Of a stretch of 64,000 nucleotides of DNA, positions 24,627-35,777 are shown one piece after another. How positions within the stretch are numbered: the first letter of the stretch is position 1; each line of letters begins with the position of its first letter. The DNA is from Anastrepha obliqua. Lineage: Eukaryota > Arthropoda > Insecta > Diptera > Tephritidae. A program made the translations under genes and the position numbers. The notes under the pieces were generated by a model. It saw only the letters and a program-made list of their open reading frames with translations, was not told where the DNA came from and made no database searches. Location: NCBI RefSeq assembly GCF_027943255.1, contig NC_072892.1, positions 19,491,792-19,555,791 of the forward strand, given 5' to 3'.

Positions 24627-26278
24627 CTACAATTGCCACCTACTGCCAAAGCTGTACGGCGAGTATCTATAGCTGGGACTACCGAACGAAGCGCCACTAC
24701 TCACACCGAACGGTGTGCTATGGTGGAACATATCAAAAGCCGAACCGAAAGCAGTGCGCGGCGGTGTCTGATAGAACATGGCCGCAGTGGCAGCAGCTGC
24801 TACTGCGGCCTGTTGCTGATCTTGTGTCGCTTGTGTTTGTGTATGCGTGTGAAATTGTTGTTGCGCGGAGGTGTGATGCGGCGATTGATATGTTCCGCCA
24901 TGATTACTACCTGCGGTACCTGAAGAGGCGACAGCGGCGGCGGCGGAGGCGGCTGTGGTTTGGGAAGCATTGTTACTCAATGGCGAAGCGGTTAGGCTGT
25001 TGAGTAGGGACGAACCGATTTGCGATTGAGTATTTATGGAAGCGCCCAGACCACTACTATTATTGTGACTTGCGTTCGAAGTAGATGTCGTTGTAGTTGT
25101 GCTGGAGTTGGTTGGCGCCGCAGAGTTCGCGCTGGCGTACAACGCGGCCAACAAATCGTCAGTGCTGGTCAAGTGTGCGGCAGTCTTGTGACTGGGGGCA
25201 CACGAACTGAAAGCGCTCGTCGCCGAGTGCACAAGACCGTTCGCTGAACTTGTAGCCAGATGCTGCGATGTTGTTGGCATGCGTTCATCTTTGATATGGC
25301 AAGGTTCAGAGGATCCCATATTTCCAGAGTTATGATCCGTAGTTGATGTCGTTGTCTCTGCAGAGGGTGTAAGCGCCGCGTACTCGGTGGCGGAGAAGAC
25401 ATTTTGAGTGACCGCTTCAACGCCAGCAACACTCTTCATGAAGGCGGCTAGGTGGAAAGCAGCTGCCGAAGTATGTTGCTGTGATTCGCTTTCGACGCGA
25501 TTCAAATCGTCCAGATGGTCGCGCACTATCAAAAGCACTTGCTCATGTAGCTGATCGGTATTGCCTCCATTCGCCACCGAGCTAGCGGACGTTGCTGTCG
25601 TCACCGCCGAACTATCCGAATTCGCGCTGTTATTCGTGCTGGCCGCGGAGGCCAACCCGCACACTTTAGCTGAAACTTTGGTTAGCAGCGCTGGAACATC
25701 CTTGTAGAGGATATCCAGCAACTTACCGGTGGTGAAGAGCACGATCGCCTTAAGACAGGAGTATTCCGCCGAATCGACGTGTAGCGCCTTCAGTTTTTCC
25801 ACCTGTTCCTGGAAGATACGTATGTGATCCATGAATGCAACCACGCGATCCGCCGCCATCGGCGAGGCATGGAGACCAGCAGCGGCCAATAGCGGAGCCA
25901 CATGCAGCGGCATCGAACATTGACTCGCATTCAAAACGAATAACTCGGACCAGACTAGACGCAGCAGCGCTACTTGATCCGTCACTTGCAGCTCGGGAAA
26001 GAACGGGATATTCTTGGCCCACTCCACGGCAGAGAAGAGTAGGCGTGCGGCCAGTTCGCAGATGTTATCAATACCCATTATATTGTTCGGCTGCATGCAT
26101 TGACCATAGCGGGACGTTGGGTAAGGTTCGGCGCGCAAGAGCAGTGAAATGTAGGAACTTAGATAGGAGTGACCGTTGAAGCCGGCGACTGCCATGGGGT
26201 CACCATTGGCGAGCTGATACTGCCCATGCATACCGGCCAAACCGGGCTGAGTAGGTGGCACACGACCGCGTTGAACAG
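24627..26278 (-). CDS. svp: seven-up LBD exon; composite terminal exon of type 2
   Basis: The exon opens at 26278 after the acceptor cttttcag with CT, which completes GCT (Ala) with the G at 44496, giving [15 protein letters not shown]. It then encodes the ligand-binding domain ([70 protein letters not shown]). At 25727 a consensus donor can end the exon for type 1. Without splicing the frame stays open for about 365 codons more. It gives [20 protein letters not shown], a Ser/Thr/Ala/Gln/His-rich tail with [20 protein letters not shown] and [13 protein letters not shown], then TAG at 24627. This is the Drosophila Svp type 2 ending. The type 2 form lacks helices 8-12 and AF-2. The codon at 26261 is GTG inside the exon, not a start. 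Confidence 0.95.
25721..25728 (-). other. svp: isoform-deciding 5' splice site of svp
   Basis: The minus strand reads CG|GTAAGT, a full-consensus donor lying inside the open reading frame. Use of it joins ACC ACC G to AT GCG at 873 (TTDACGLSD), restoring the canonical COUP-TF sequence. Failure to use it leaves the type 2 tail. Confidence 0.9.
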
Positions 26279-27745
26279 CTGAAAAGAGAGAGAGAGAAAG
26301 AGAATAGAGAGAACAAGAATTAGTAGGAGCTTAAAAAGCAAAGAGCTAAACGTAAGTAAGTTAGAGCTGGAGGTAGACGGCTGCCTGCGGCACAGCTGGT
26401 AACCTAATACCTTATTTAAATATCTAATTTTCAAATTTTCAAATACGAACAATTACAACAAAACTGTTATTTTGACCACGACATCACACGCCGAACAATG
26501 CGGCTGGCAGATAACGCCGTAGATACGCATTCAGAGTGTGTCATGTTTTCAGGCGCGGCCACATGCAACAGCAACGACAATACTGAGACGTTTACAAAAC
26601 ATAAACCCCTAAACTAGCAGCCGAGACAAAGAGGTATCAGCAACCTCAATCTCAGCGCATTGTTATACGAAGTTTAGGCAAGACGACAAGCGGCAGCAAA
26701 GCAATGTAGAGGACGCAACAAGACAAAGAATATGGTTTTAAAGATTTCGCAAGACCCAGAGCAAAGCCAAACGCAGGGCAGGGAGCGAATTGCAACCCCT
26801 TGTTGAGCATTACGGTGAATGCCAAGCATTGGCAGAGATACTTTTCAGCGCAGATACGCACTGCGTCATTAAACAAAATACTTCGAGAGTCTTGAATACG
26901 CAAAAGACGTTAGAGCGCATGGCACGCGGAGCAGTGTAAAGCGGTGGAGAAGAGGTTAGGAAGCAACCCTTCGTCGCTATGGTACAACTAGAACACACAT
27001 CCAAATAAAGCTCAAGCGTTTGGCTGTTTGTGTGCAAACTCAAATTATGTAAAATATATTTTCAACACATTCGCCAACTTCGTAAATTTACAACACAAAT
27101 TTGCATTGCTGTTTTGAGTGTTGAGTGAATTTACTTTTAATTAAAATGCACAATTTACAAACGATAATATATATGTACACACATACATACACAAACACAC
27201 GCGTATGCTTCAATATACGTAAACGGAACATTTATGGGCACATTGCCCGTGCGGCGTGTGGCGTTGCAGAGGGGCATCGCAAGCAATCATCGAAACACGT
27301 GAAACCTTAATGGAAACTTTTTACACAAAGTCTATTAACATACGTACGCTTGTATGCTGGTATGCGTGCATGTAAGAGTGCATTCTTATTGGCGCGGAGT
27401 CATTGGAGCTCTTGCGTCACTTTCTTCGGCTTTGTCACAAGCAACGGAATTAATTCCATTCGCAAAAATAAATACTTCATTATTATTGTTATTTCTTTTG
27501 CCTTCTTGGCATGGCACAGAGATCACAGCAAAGCAGTTTGAGGGGGCTAGCAGCGACGCTGTTGAAGGATTGTTCTGGATTTAATTTTGTTGGATTGGCG
27601 AGCTTCCCAGCGGGAGAGACGGTATGGATTTCGGATAGTAAATTTGACTTGGATTTGAATACTCATAATAATAGAGCGGCGCATACAGCTTTCAAAGATG
27701 TTTAGGCCAAATTTGTATGTGACTATCCGCTCCCAAGAAGGTTTG
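26279..27745. other. intronic sequence without recognised genes
   Basis: Contains the acceptor and polypyrimidine tract (ct-rich on the minus strand at 26281-26310). Nothing else is recognised. Confidence 0.5.
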
Positions 27746-28424
27746 TTAAGGGGGCAGATACCTGTAAAAATTTCAAAAAAAAAAAAATTTTTTTCACAAA
27801 ATGTCAATATAATCCTTTAAGAATATGTCAAAAAAATTCAAGTATTTCTTATATTATAGATCGTCAACCGTGACGAGCGCTCGAGCGCTAGGAGAGGTAT
27901 AGTTACGTTGCCGACTTTAGACGCGTTTTTCTCAAAACTATATTTTTCGAATTGGCGTACACGATAGCTCGAAAAGTTATTAACCGATCTCCCTGAAATT
28001 TAGCACACATCTTTTTTATGTGAATTTACAATTTCTACAATTACAATTTTGTAGCAAAAATAATAGGAAAATTCGCCCCAAAACTAATTTTTTCTAAGCA
28101 TTTTATTCCGCGAATCTTATATCATATAGAAATTATGGCACTAATAAACAAAAAAATGGTTGGTGTTTTGTATTCAGATCACTGACGCCGATGCTAGAAT
28201 ACCCGCCGATTGAGAAGCTCCGCTGCCTTCCTGGATAAATTGAGTGTACATCCGCCATTTTAAATGATTGAAATAAAATAAAAAAAAAATTATATTATTT
28301 TAATATATAAATAAACTATATGCCAATTAAAAAAAAAAAATAAATTGACTTCTTCATTTTATTTGACTTCATAATTTTAATTCTTCAATTTAATATGGCC
28401 GTTTACAGGTATCTGACCCCTTAG
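27746..28424. mobile_element. TTAA-flanked inverted-repeat element, copy 2
   Basis: The left end is TTAA plus gggggcagatacctgtaaaa at 27746; the right end, read inward from 28424, is ctaa plus ggggtcagatacctgtaaac, so 18 of 20 bases match and one target base has changed. It is 679 bp with no coding capacity. The inner stretch tttagacgcgtttttctcaa and acgatagctcgaaaagttat (27917-27985) resembles parts of the copies at 22590 and 35778. Confidence 0.65.
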
Positions 28425-28431
28425 TAAAAAG

Positions 28432-28560
28432 TCTGTCAATGGGCGATTGCTGTTAGAAAAAGTTTTCCATGTTTAATGGCCGGGAGTGGGAATCGTACCC
28501 AGAACCTATTGTGGGTATATCACCACAAATACCCGACAGTTACAGTTACGACAGCCGATA
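28432..28560 (-). mobile_element. tRNA-derived SINE, truncated copy
   Basis: The minus strand has a B-box-like segment ggttctgggtacgattccca at 28491-28510, and then catggaaaactttttctaac and agcaatcgccc. These match the body of the SINEs at 39783, 58199 and 58845. The 3' half is missing. Confidence 0.55.
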
Positions 28561-28645
28561 GAACATCATTGCTGAGTAAGTAACGAATATCGGCGCTGAG
28601 CTGCATGCAACCTTAACTGAGGAAGCCGTAACAGCCGCTGCGTTT

Positions 28646-28788
28646 GGGGTACGGTACACTAGACAGGGCTAGTTTACTAGCAGTCCTTGGTCGGAAAAAA
28701 CCCGAGTCATTTCGCTAACGTAGAACCGGCTGCAATGCGGCTGAATGTAAACCCCAGTAAACTAGCCCTTTCTAGTGTACCGTACCCC
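28646..28788. mobile_element. 143-bp fold-back MITE with 33-bp inverted repeats
   Basis: The left repeat (28646-28678) begins ggggtacggtacactagaca. The right repeat (28756-28788) is its reverse complement with about one mismatch. The loop between them is about 77 bp. Flanks cagccgctgcgttt and cagccgttgattt could be a decayed target duplication. There is no coding sequence and the family was not recognised. Confidence 0.75.
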
Positions 28789-31700
28789 AGCCGTTGATTT
28801 GTATAATTCGCCAATAACTTTTAACTTTTAGCATTTACTGTTTATGACTTACTTTACGCACTGGATGCTCGTAAATGGAAATACATTGCAGCATGCACAA
28901 TAAATAGCTGTGTATGTATGCGCACCTCTGGCTGGAATATTTCATTATTTCTAGAGTTACAGTGCAAATATTTTATTCGCTTCAATTTTCAATTTTTTTC
29001 CCCCCATTTTACGCTGGGAAACCGCTCCAATAGGTACTCGTGGCCACATTACATGTGAGTACCTACTTATATATGTATGTATGTGTGTTGGTTTGTATGT
29101 ACGCACCCACAATTCAAGCGAAATAATATGCAAACTATTATCATTTGTAGAAATCTGCGCAAAATGGGCAGAAATGCAGCGAAATAAATAAAACGGAGAA
29201 CAATGGAGCCCGAGGTGTCTGAGTGTAGATTAGAAAATTTAAAGCAGCAAAAGCCAATATACAAGTAAATATAGTTGAACCGAGAGTACTAGTAGAAGTG
29301 TGGTAAGTGAAAATGTTTTATTATTTTTTGTATTTTATTTCATTTTATTTTACTTATGCGATTGATTTCTCAATTTTTACTTTTCGAGTCTCCATATGAG
29401 TTTTATGAGTTTGCGCGCTACTCGCACAGGAGAGCGCGCGTTTTAGTAATATTCTTCGAAAGGCAACGCTCGCCGTTCTTTCTTATTTTCGTAATCCGCA
29501 TATTTGCACTCTTTCCATTCGGTGATTTCCTAAAGTCTGTACAAAGGTAGCGTTGCGACATGCGACCGTTGGTTAGACCTTAGCCAGGCGCACTGGTCAG
29601 CGCACTGGTCACTTCGTACCCTTCTTGTCATTGCTTTTATTTATGGCAATTAAAAATTGTCTATGCAAATTTGCGTCTATCTAAGGGTGTACGTAGCGGG
29701 TTTGACCGGTTTTTATGCATGGAATCGCTCGAAGATACCGATTTATAATTTCTTATGAAAGCGGCAAAGTGAAATAAATTCTTCTTACGCGTATTTTGTT
29801 TTGGTCAGTTCACCCTCCCTTCTATCTTCGGTCGCCCTCTTTTCTCTTTCGTCTGCTGCTCTTCTAATTCCTACGGCGCTGACGAAAAAGTGAAAAATTT
29901 AAACCGGCAATTATTTGGACAATGCGTTTGCGTAATTGTGTTTTGATTTACATTTTTCTTTCCTTCACTTTTCTTCGCTGTATTTCCTCTACCTTTAATG
30001 GCTTACTAACCGAGTGCGTTACAGCTGTTCTCTTCGATCCACTGCCGTCAAGTGACAAGTTTAGGTAGATTTTTCCTGACTGGACATGCAAACCAGTTTC
30101 GGCAGGCACACACACACACACACACGGGGGCTATCGGTCGACTGACCATTGCGATTGTCCAGTTGTGCATGACGACTATGCGCCTGGCCGGACATTAAGT
30201 TATTAATGAGCCTGGGAAAATAGCATTCGGCTGCCTTTTTGGCACCTTTCTGGCCTTTGTGAGGTATTGTCGCTGCGCTTTGTGACCGGAACCACAATCT
30301 TTTGATCCTCACGCTACGAGTCGTTCTGCAGCCGAGTGCGCAGGGAACCTAGAAATTTAAGCTGATGCTGTGCGGTTTATGCTTTTATTCAAACATGCAC
30401 TGACGTCGTATTTTCGGTTTTGCTCTTGCGCTACTTCTTTCGTATACTGCTTTCGGTTGAAAACGAAGCGCTGACAAAAAAAAAAAATGAGCAACTCGCG
30501 CCAAAGCGTCTGCTGTGCACTGCCCTAGTCCTTCTGTGAAAAAGGCTTGATTCTTTATCTTACTCGCTTCTTCCCGCTGTGCTCTGTCGCTCAGTTACGT
30601 ACTCACTAACTCACTATTGCCATAAGTTCATTGCGATCAACACCGCAGATTAGCGGGATCAAAATGCGCAAAAGAAAAGCAAACAGACTGCATGGAAAGG
30701 CACACAAACAAGAGTAAAATGCAATAAAATGGCGATGGCAAAGTGGCGGGGCTGTGAGTGCTTCACTATACGCTTTCGATGGCATGCACACTCAAGACAG
30801 GAGAAAGACGAAAGTTTTTGCCAAAAACTTTATGCAGTCACAAAGGTAGCAAAGCAACAACAGTGCAGCAGAACATACCACACATTTCTTGAGTCTCTTT
30901 TAGCGTTCAGTTTAAGCGATATTTCTATTTTATGTTCTCTTTTGTGCGCTGCTTCATATTTGCTATTTTTTTATTTATTCATTAACTTTACCGCTAATTT
31001 TTTCGAGTTTGCATGCCTTAACGCGATCGGCACGTGCTCAAGCCTCCTTCGTGACACTCAAGTTGCTTCCTACACCACGCATTTTATTGGCCATTTCCTT
31101 GGCTTTTGTCCCTGTTTGTGCTGTGTTTTTGCGCGCTTACGCAAGGTTATGCTGCGTGTCATGCGATAAATCGGCGCGTCAAGTGCCTGCTTGAGCGCGT
31201 ACTTTGGCGTTCGGTTACATTCAGCGGGATAAAGTTCGATGAGGCTTCTGTCAAATGCGTGTTGAAGTGTTGGCTGGCAGAAAGCGGCGGGAAATTAGTT
31301 GATTAAGGGCGAGGGCTGCAAAATGTGTGTTTCTAAAGCGTTAAGATATATAAATAACAGCTTCCTCCTGCTATGTGTTTAGAAGGCGTGGCGACTGCTG
31401 CATTTTCACAAACTTTAACAAAAATCGCACTCTGCTAAGGTGCCACCAAAACAGTTGAGTCTTCTAATAAATCAAGTTCTTATATCTTTTTCTATGAAAA
31501 ACGACTTACAATGGCACAACAAGTTGTTTTTGGTGTTTTTAGTATTTTTTTATTTTTTTTCCTATTTTTGAGTTGTTGTTTTTTGTGTTTTTTTTTTGCT
31601 TGTTCTTACTACCACGAACTAGTTTTGCATGCACCGTGTACCTTTGTAGCTGTACATTTTTCATACCCATTATTTTATGGGCATACCTGCATGTGCGTGC

Positions 31701-33512
31701 ATGTGTGTGTGTGTGCCTATTTCCAGCTTGCAACAATTGACACAACAATTTAATTATATTAACCTACCACCGTAGCAACTTTGGCGTTGAACCTTAAACT
31801 TGCTGACCGTTTCTCAAATCGGTTCGCCCAGACTTGCCCTTTGTCCAGTTTTTCTCTTTATATGTCTTCCTTATTTGCCTGATTTTTGTTGTTTATGTAT
31901 TTTTATTTTTTTTTTTTTTGGAAAGAAAACTACATTTCATGCTTTGAACTTTTTATGAGTTTTTTCAACGCTTTGAAGCCTGATAAAAGGGTGCTTTATG
32001 CCTAAAAATGTTGTCATTTTAATTTGTTGAAAACGTTCTCACGATATTTCAGCGGCGATACGAAGACTAGAGGATAACCGAATTGATGTTGAACCAGTTT
32101 GGAAGTCTGTCAACAAGCACACAAAATGTAAATGTAAGAAATTACGAAAAAAAACGTTAAACTATTTTCACAAATTTCAAATCAAAAACGGACAGTAAAA
32201 TTACTGGTGAGAAGTGGCTGAACTGCGACGAGTCGGGGACACCGCGGGGTGGTGGAAAAGGTGTTGAACTCTTTTCCTAAACACTTCTGACATTCGACCG
32301 TTTCGAATGTCAGTGCTAAAACGTGGTCGCCAGTACAAAGTTTACATGACACCTTAACAGGTATGAAAGCAACAACAACAACATCAGCAAGCGACTATTG
32401 CGAATGGCAACTACAACGAGCTAAGCACTTGGCAGTAATATGTCATTAATGCGGTTTATATGACCACTTAAGTGGTCATATTTCGCAGCTAGCCACTTAA
32501 GACGTGCACAACAACAGCGACAGCGACTACATATGCACATTTAACACACACATGCACATACATATGTGTATATATGCATGAGAATGATCGTTTGCGCAGC
32601 TACAAATACTACTAATTGCGCTTGTCCCAACCGCATAGCATCAATAGCTGGCTAATGTATGAATTTTTATAATGCCACTTGTGACTGAGTATCAGTGTGC
32701 ATGTGAGTGTGTGTGTGTGTCTATTTAAATTATTTTTAACAACATTTACTGCAGCTTAATTACAACGCTCCTCAACTGTTCGACTGCTCTATTGCTCGGC
32801 TGCTTGGCTGCCTGACTACTTGACCGCTCAGCTGCTCAGTTCGCGTTAACATTCCTGTCATTCACTACTGCGCTTGCGTACCCAGCAAATTACTATCGAT
32901 TGTAACCCAAATCGATGTGTATAATCAACAAATATACATACGAACACCGATTTATCTATGCATGTATGTATGTATGGCGAATGGCACATCTATTAATTGT
33001 TGCCTTTGAAACGGGTATTTTAAGCGCCTAACTTGCTTTATAATAGCAACAGATTTGGCTGCAGCGCTGCAAATTTTCTAAAGCTCTTGTAAATATTTGA
33101 GTAAATATTAACAAAAGATTGCAAAAATTTTCGATTCAACACGAATTGCAGTCGCTTGCACGGACACTGAGCGAAAAATAAGTCCTCAAGCTCAGCATAA
33201 CAGACAACTGAAATTGAAGTGGTTTATCTGAGCGCAGCGAGAAGTTATGAATGCTTGCGTGAATCGGGCGATATATGCTTGAAGTTTGATCACAATGAAT
33301 TGAACGTGCAATTAAGCTGTATTGGCTGAAATCGTTTAGCCTTTACCGCCTTGGCGTGGATTGTTGTCCTTAAGTTTTTTGCTTAGGGTTTTCAGCTTAC
33401 AGTCTGTTATCTACATAAGAGCGTGGTCACTGTTAAATAATAGCAACAATTGATTTTTCGAAACTACGCAAATTGATTGATAATTTGGTCGTCAATACTC
33501 AATGCAAATACC
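28789..33512. other. repeat-poor intron block
   Basis: About 4.7 kb of intron 2 with no recognisable transposon. It holds CA runs (30103-30124), poly-T stretches and ordinary AT-rich DNA. The open frames here are short and without domains. It is a candidate for regulatory DNA. Confidence 0.45.
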
Positions 33513-34499
33513 TCAGTAGCAAGTCCAATCTCCTGCATTGTCAATAATGGCCTGACATCGTCGGGGCATACTTTCCACTAGTTTTTCGGCATATTCTACC
33601 GGAAAAGACCTCCAAATTTTCCGAATTTGTCGAGAAAGTTGATCTAAATTGCATGGCTGGCGTCTGCAAAGCTGCATTTTCATCAGAGTCCACACTTTTT
33701 CTATGGGATTTGCATCCGGTTACTGAGATGGCCAATCTAAAGTGACAACTACGTTTTGCGCCTTCCACTCGCTACACGCTCGGTACCGATGTTTCGGATC
33801 GTTGTCCTCTTGAAGGATCTAGCTTTCATTTTTCTTAACATACCATTGCTTAGCAGATGGTAACAAAGCCTTTTGATATATTTTATTCATTTTTGCGGCA
33901 TTTAAATTCTCGGTATATGAGATCAAAGTACCGAAACCTTTGTTGGAGAAGAACCCCCAAACATGGACCTTCACGGGATGTTTAACAGTCCGTTGAAACA
34001 TCCTACTAGTGGAGGTTGCCAAGGCGTGTTTGATGCTCGGAAATGCCCAGAAGGAGGATTCATCAGAAAAAATTGCGTTGCTCCAATCGCGGTCCAAGTT
34101 TTCCTTTGCCCATTGCACTCGTTTTTCAACGTGTTTTGCACTCAACATTGGTTTTTCAAAAGTACTGCGATATTTCAGTTTATTGGCAAGCAAGGTCCTG
34201 CGAATCATTCCGGAAGATATAACAACATCTTTTACTTTCAGCTCCACGTAAAGTCAAAGTTGGATCTTTCGAGAACAATGCAAGAATCTTTTTTCGTCTT
34301 TTTTTGAGACTTTGCTTGCACTTCCGCGATGAGGAAAATTATCAACGTTACCGACATTTTTATAGCGATTTATCCACTTGCTAACGAACTGCTTCGACTT
34401 TGCCATATATTTCGCAGCAGCAGTTTGCGTTAATTTGGCTCCTTTTTCATGCAAACATAGAAAAATTGCCTCAAAGCGAGAAGCGTAAACAGCACTCAT
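33513..34499 (-). mobile_element. Tc1-type transposase relic (DD34E)
   Basis: The minus strand starts with MSAVYASRFEAIFLCLHEKG and a helix-turn-helix (TQTAAAKYMAKSKQFVSKWI) at 34254-34499. It continues with VKDVVISSGMIRRTLLANKL and RDWSNAIFSDESSFWAF at 34010-34240. The third part has EDNDPKHRYRACSEWKAQNV, WPSQ*PDANPIEKVW and a tail to 33513. The Asp-to-Glu spacing is 34 residues. At least one stop (in WPSQ*PD) and frameshifts break it. Inverted repeats were not identified. Confidence 0.82.
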
Positions 34500-35777
34500 T
34501 TCGAAAAACCAGTCAATTGAAGGCTAAATTTGACAGACAGCTGACTCTTTACAAAAAAACATGAAGGACTGATGTGCCCGTGCCCTCTATGTCATAGAAA
34601 AAGAAGCAGGACGCTGTGATGTTTTATCTACGTGTAACAGTGACTACGCGCTTATGTAACAGACTGTAGATTGAAAAGTATGTATATTTGCTCATATTCC
34701 ACAAGCGTTTGAAACACCTCTCACCGCTGCTTTTCCTCAGTGCATTTGATTGACAAAGCTTGTGATAGGCAATGACAAGCGGCTAATTACTAGGGGCCAC
34801 TGCCAAAGCAAAACTGACTGCTATCGATGCTGGGCGATTAGACATAATCACTAAGCCACGGTGACGTCGTCAAAGTCAACAAGTTTATAGCCCAAACTAA
34901 GCGGCACTTAACTCGCTCGTACTGCTGTTTATTTTTAGGAAGCCAGCAAAGTTAATAATTATTACATGCATACAAAAATATTGTTAATATTAGCACAACT
35001 GGGTAAGCACAAACTGACAAAAAAGTCGAAAACAAAAATTAAAAAAATAAAAAAAAACCAAAAGACATCAAAATGCGCCAAGTTGGCTTTTAATAGCAAA
35101 CAATTAAGCATCAAAAGCATGTTGAGCAGCGGCCTGCACGAATGCCATTGGCAATGCAGATACGCAGTTATTCATAAATATGTACATACCTATACGCACA
35201 CATACACATGCAATATTTACAATATTCGCGTATTAAGTGAGTAGCCGCATATTCGAATGCACATATTCATGAATGTTTACCGTCAGCGGTAGAGTAAGTT
35301 GCTGAGCTGTCAAATGTGACAACACAATTGTCAAACAATTTAGCCATCGGAGTGACAGCTGACGGCTGGATTCCGCTTCGTAGCTTAGCCAACAAAAATT
35401 AATTGTTACGCGTTTTAAGTAGCAATTAAATAACACTGAGCCTATGGGACAAATGCACTGAATTATTAATTATGAATCGGCATGGAATTTAATATTTTCA
35501 GTGCTTTTTTGCGCTCAAATGTTGGCACAGGCATTGAACTCCGCCACACGCTTCAGAGCAATTGTATGTATGTATGCATGCTCATAAATATATATTTATT
35601 TCATAATTGATTTTCCAATTTCCAATCATTGCAGTGCATTTGCTGACGCTGTGACAGTGCGTGACAACTCTGGGGCTAATGCTACAATTTGTTTGAGGTG
35701 GGGAAATTGATGTTGCACTGTGCAAGCAATTAAATTTTCAAAGGTTGACGCGCGTTGAAATTGAAAAAAAAAAATCC
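34500..35777. other. intronic sequence without recognised genes
   Basis: AT-rich, with a CATA-type run near 35185-35215. Nothing else is recognised. Confidence 0.45.

Larger units (their letters stand above)
874..25726 (-). other. svp: svp intron 3 (type 1 transcript only)
   Basis: The donor GTAAGT begins at 25726 and the acceptor gttttag ends at 874, giving about 24.9 kb. In the type 2 transcript the upstream part (24627-25726) is coding and 3' UTR. The rest is packed with transposon relics, listed separately. Confidence 0.88.

Noticed and set aside
24633..25247. Arg-rich open frames on the plus strand across the svp long exon
   Set aside because: They are antisense to the repeat-rich Svp type 2 tail.
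26259..26261. Possible start codon of a 544-residue protein
   Set aside because: The codon is GTG (Val in [10 protein letters not shown]) inside the exon. The frame continues upstream to a splice acceptor and joins the zinc-finger exon.
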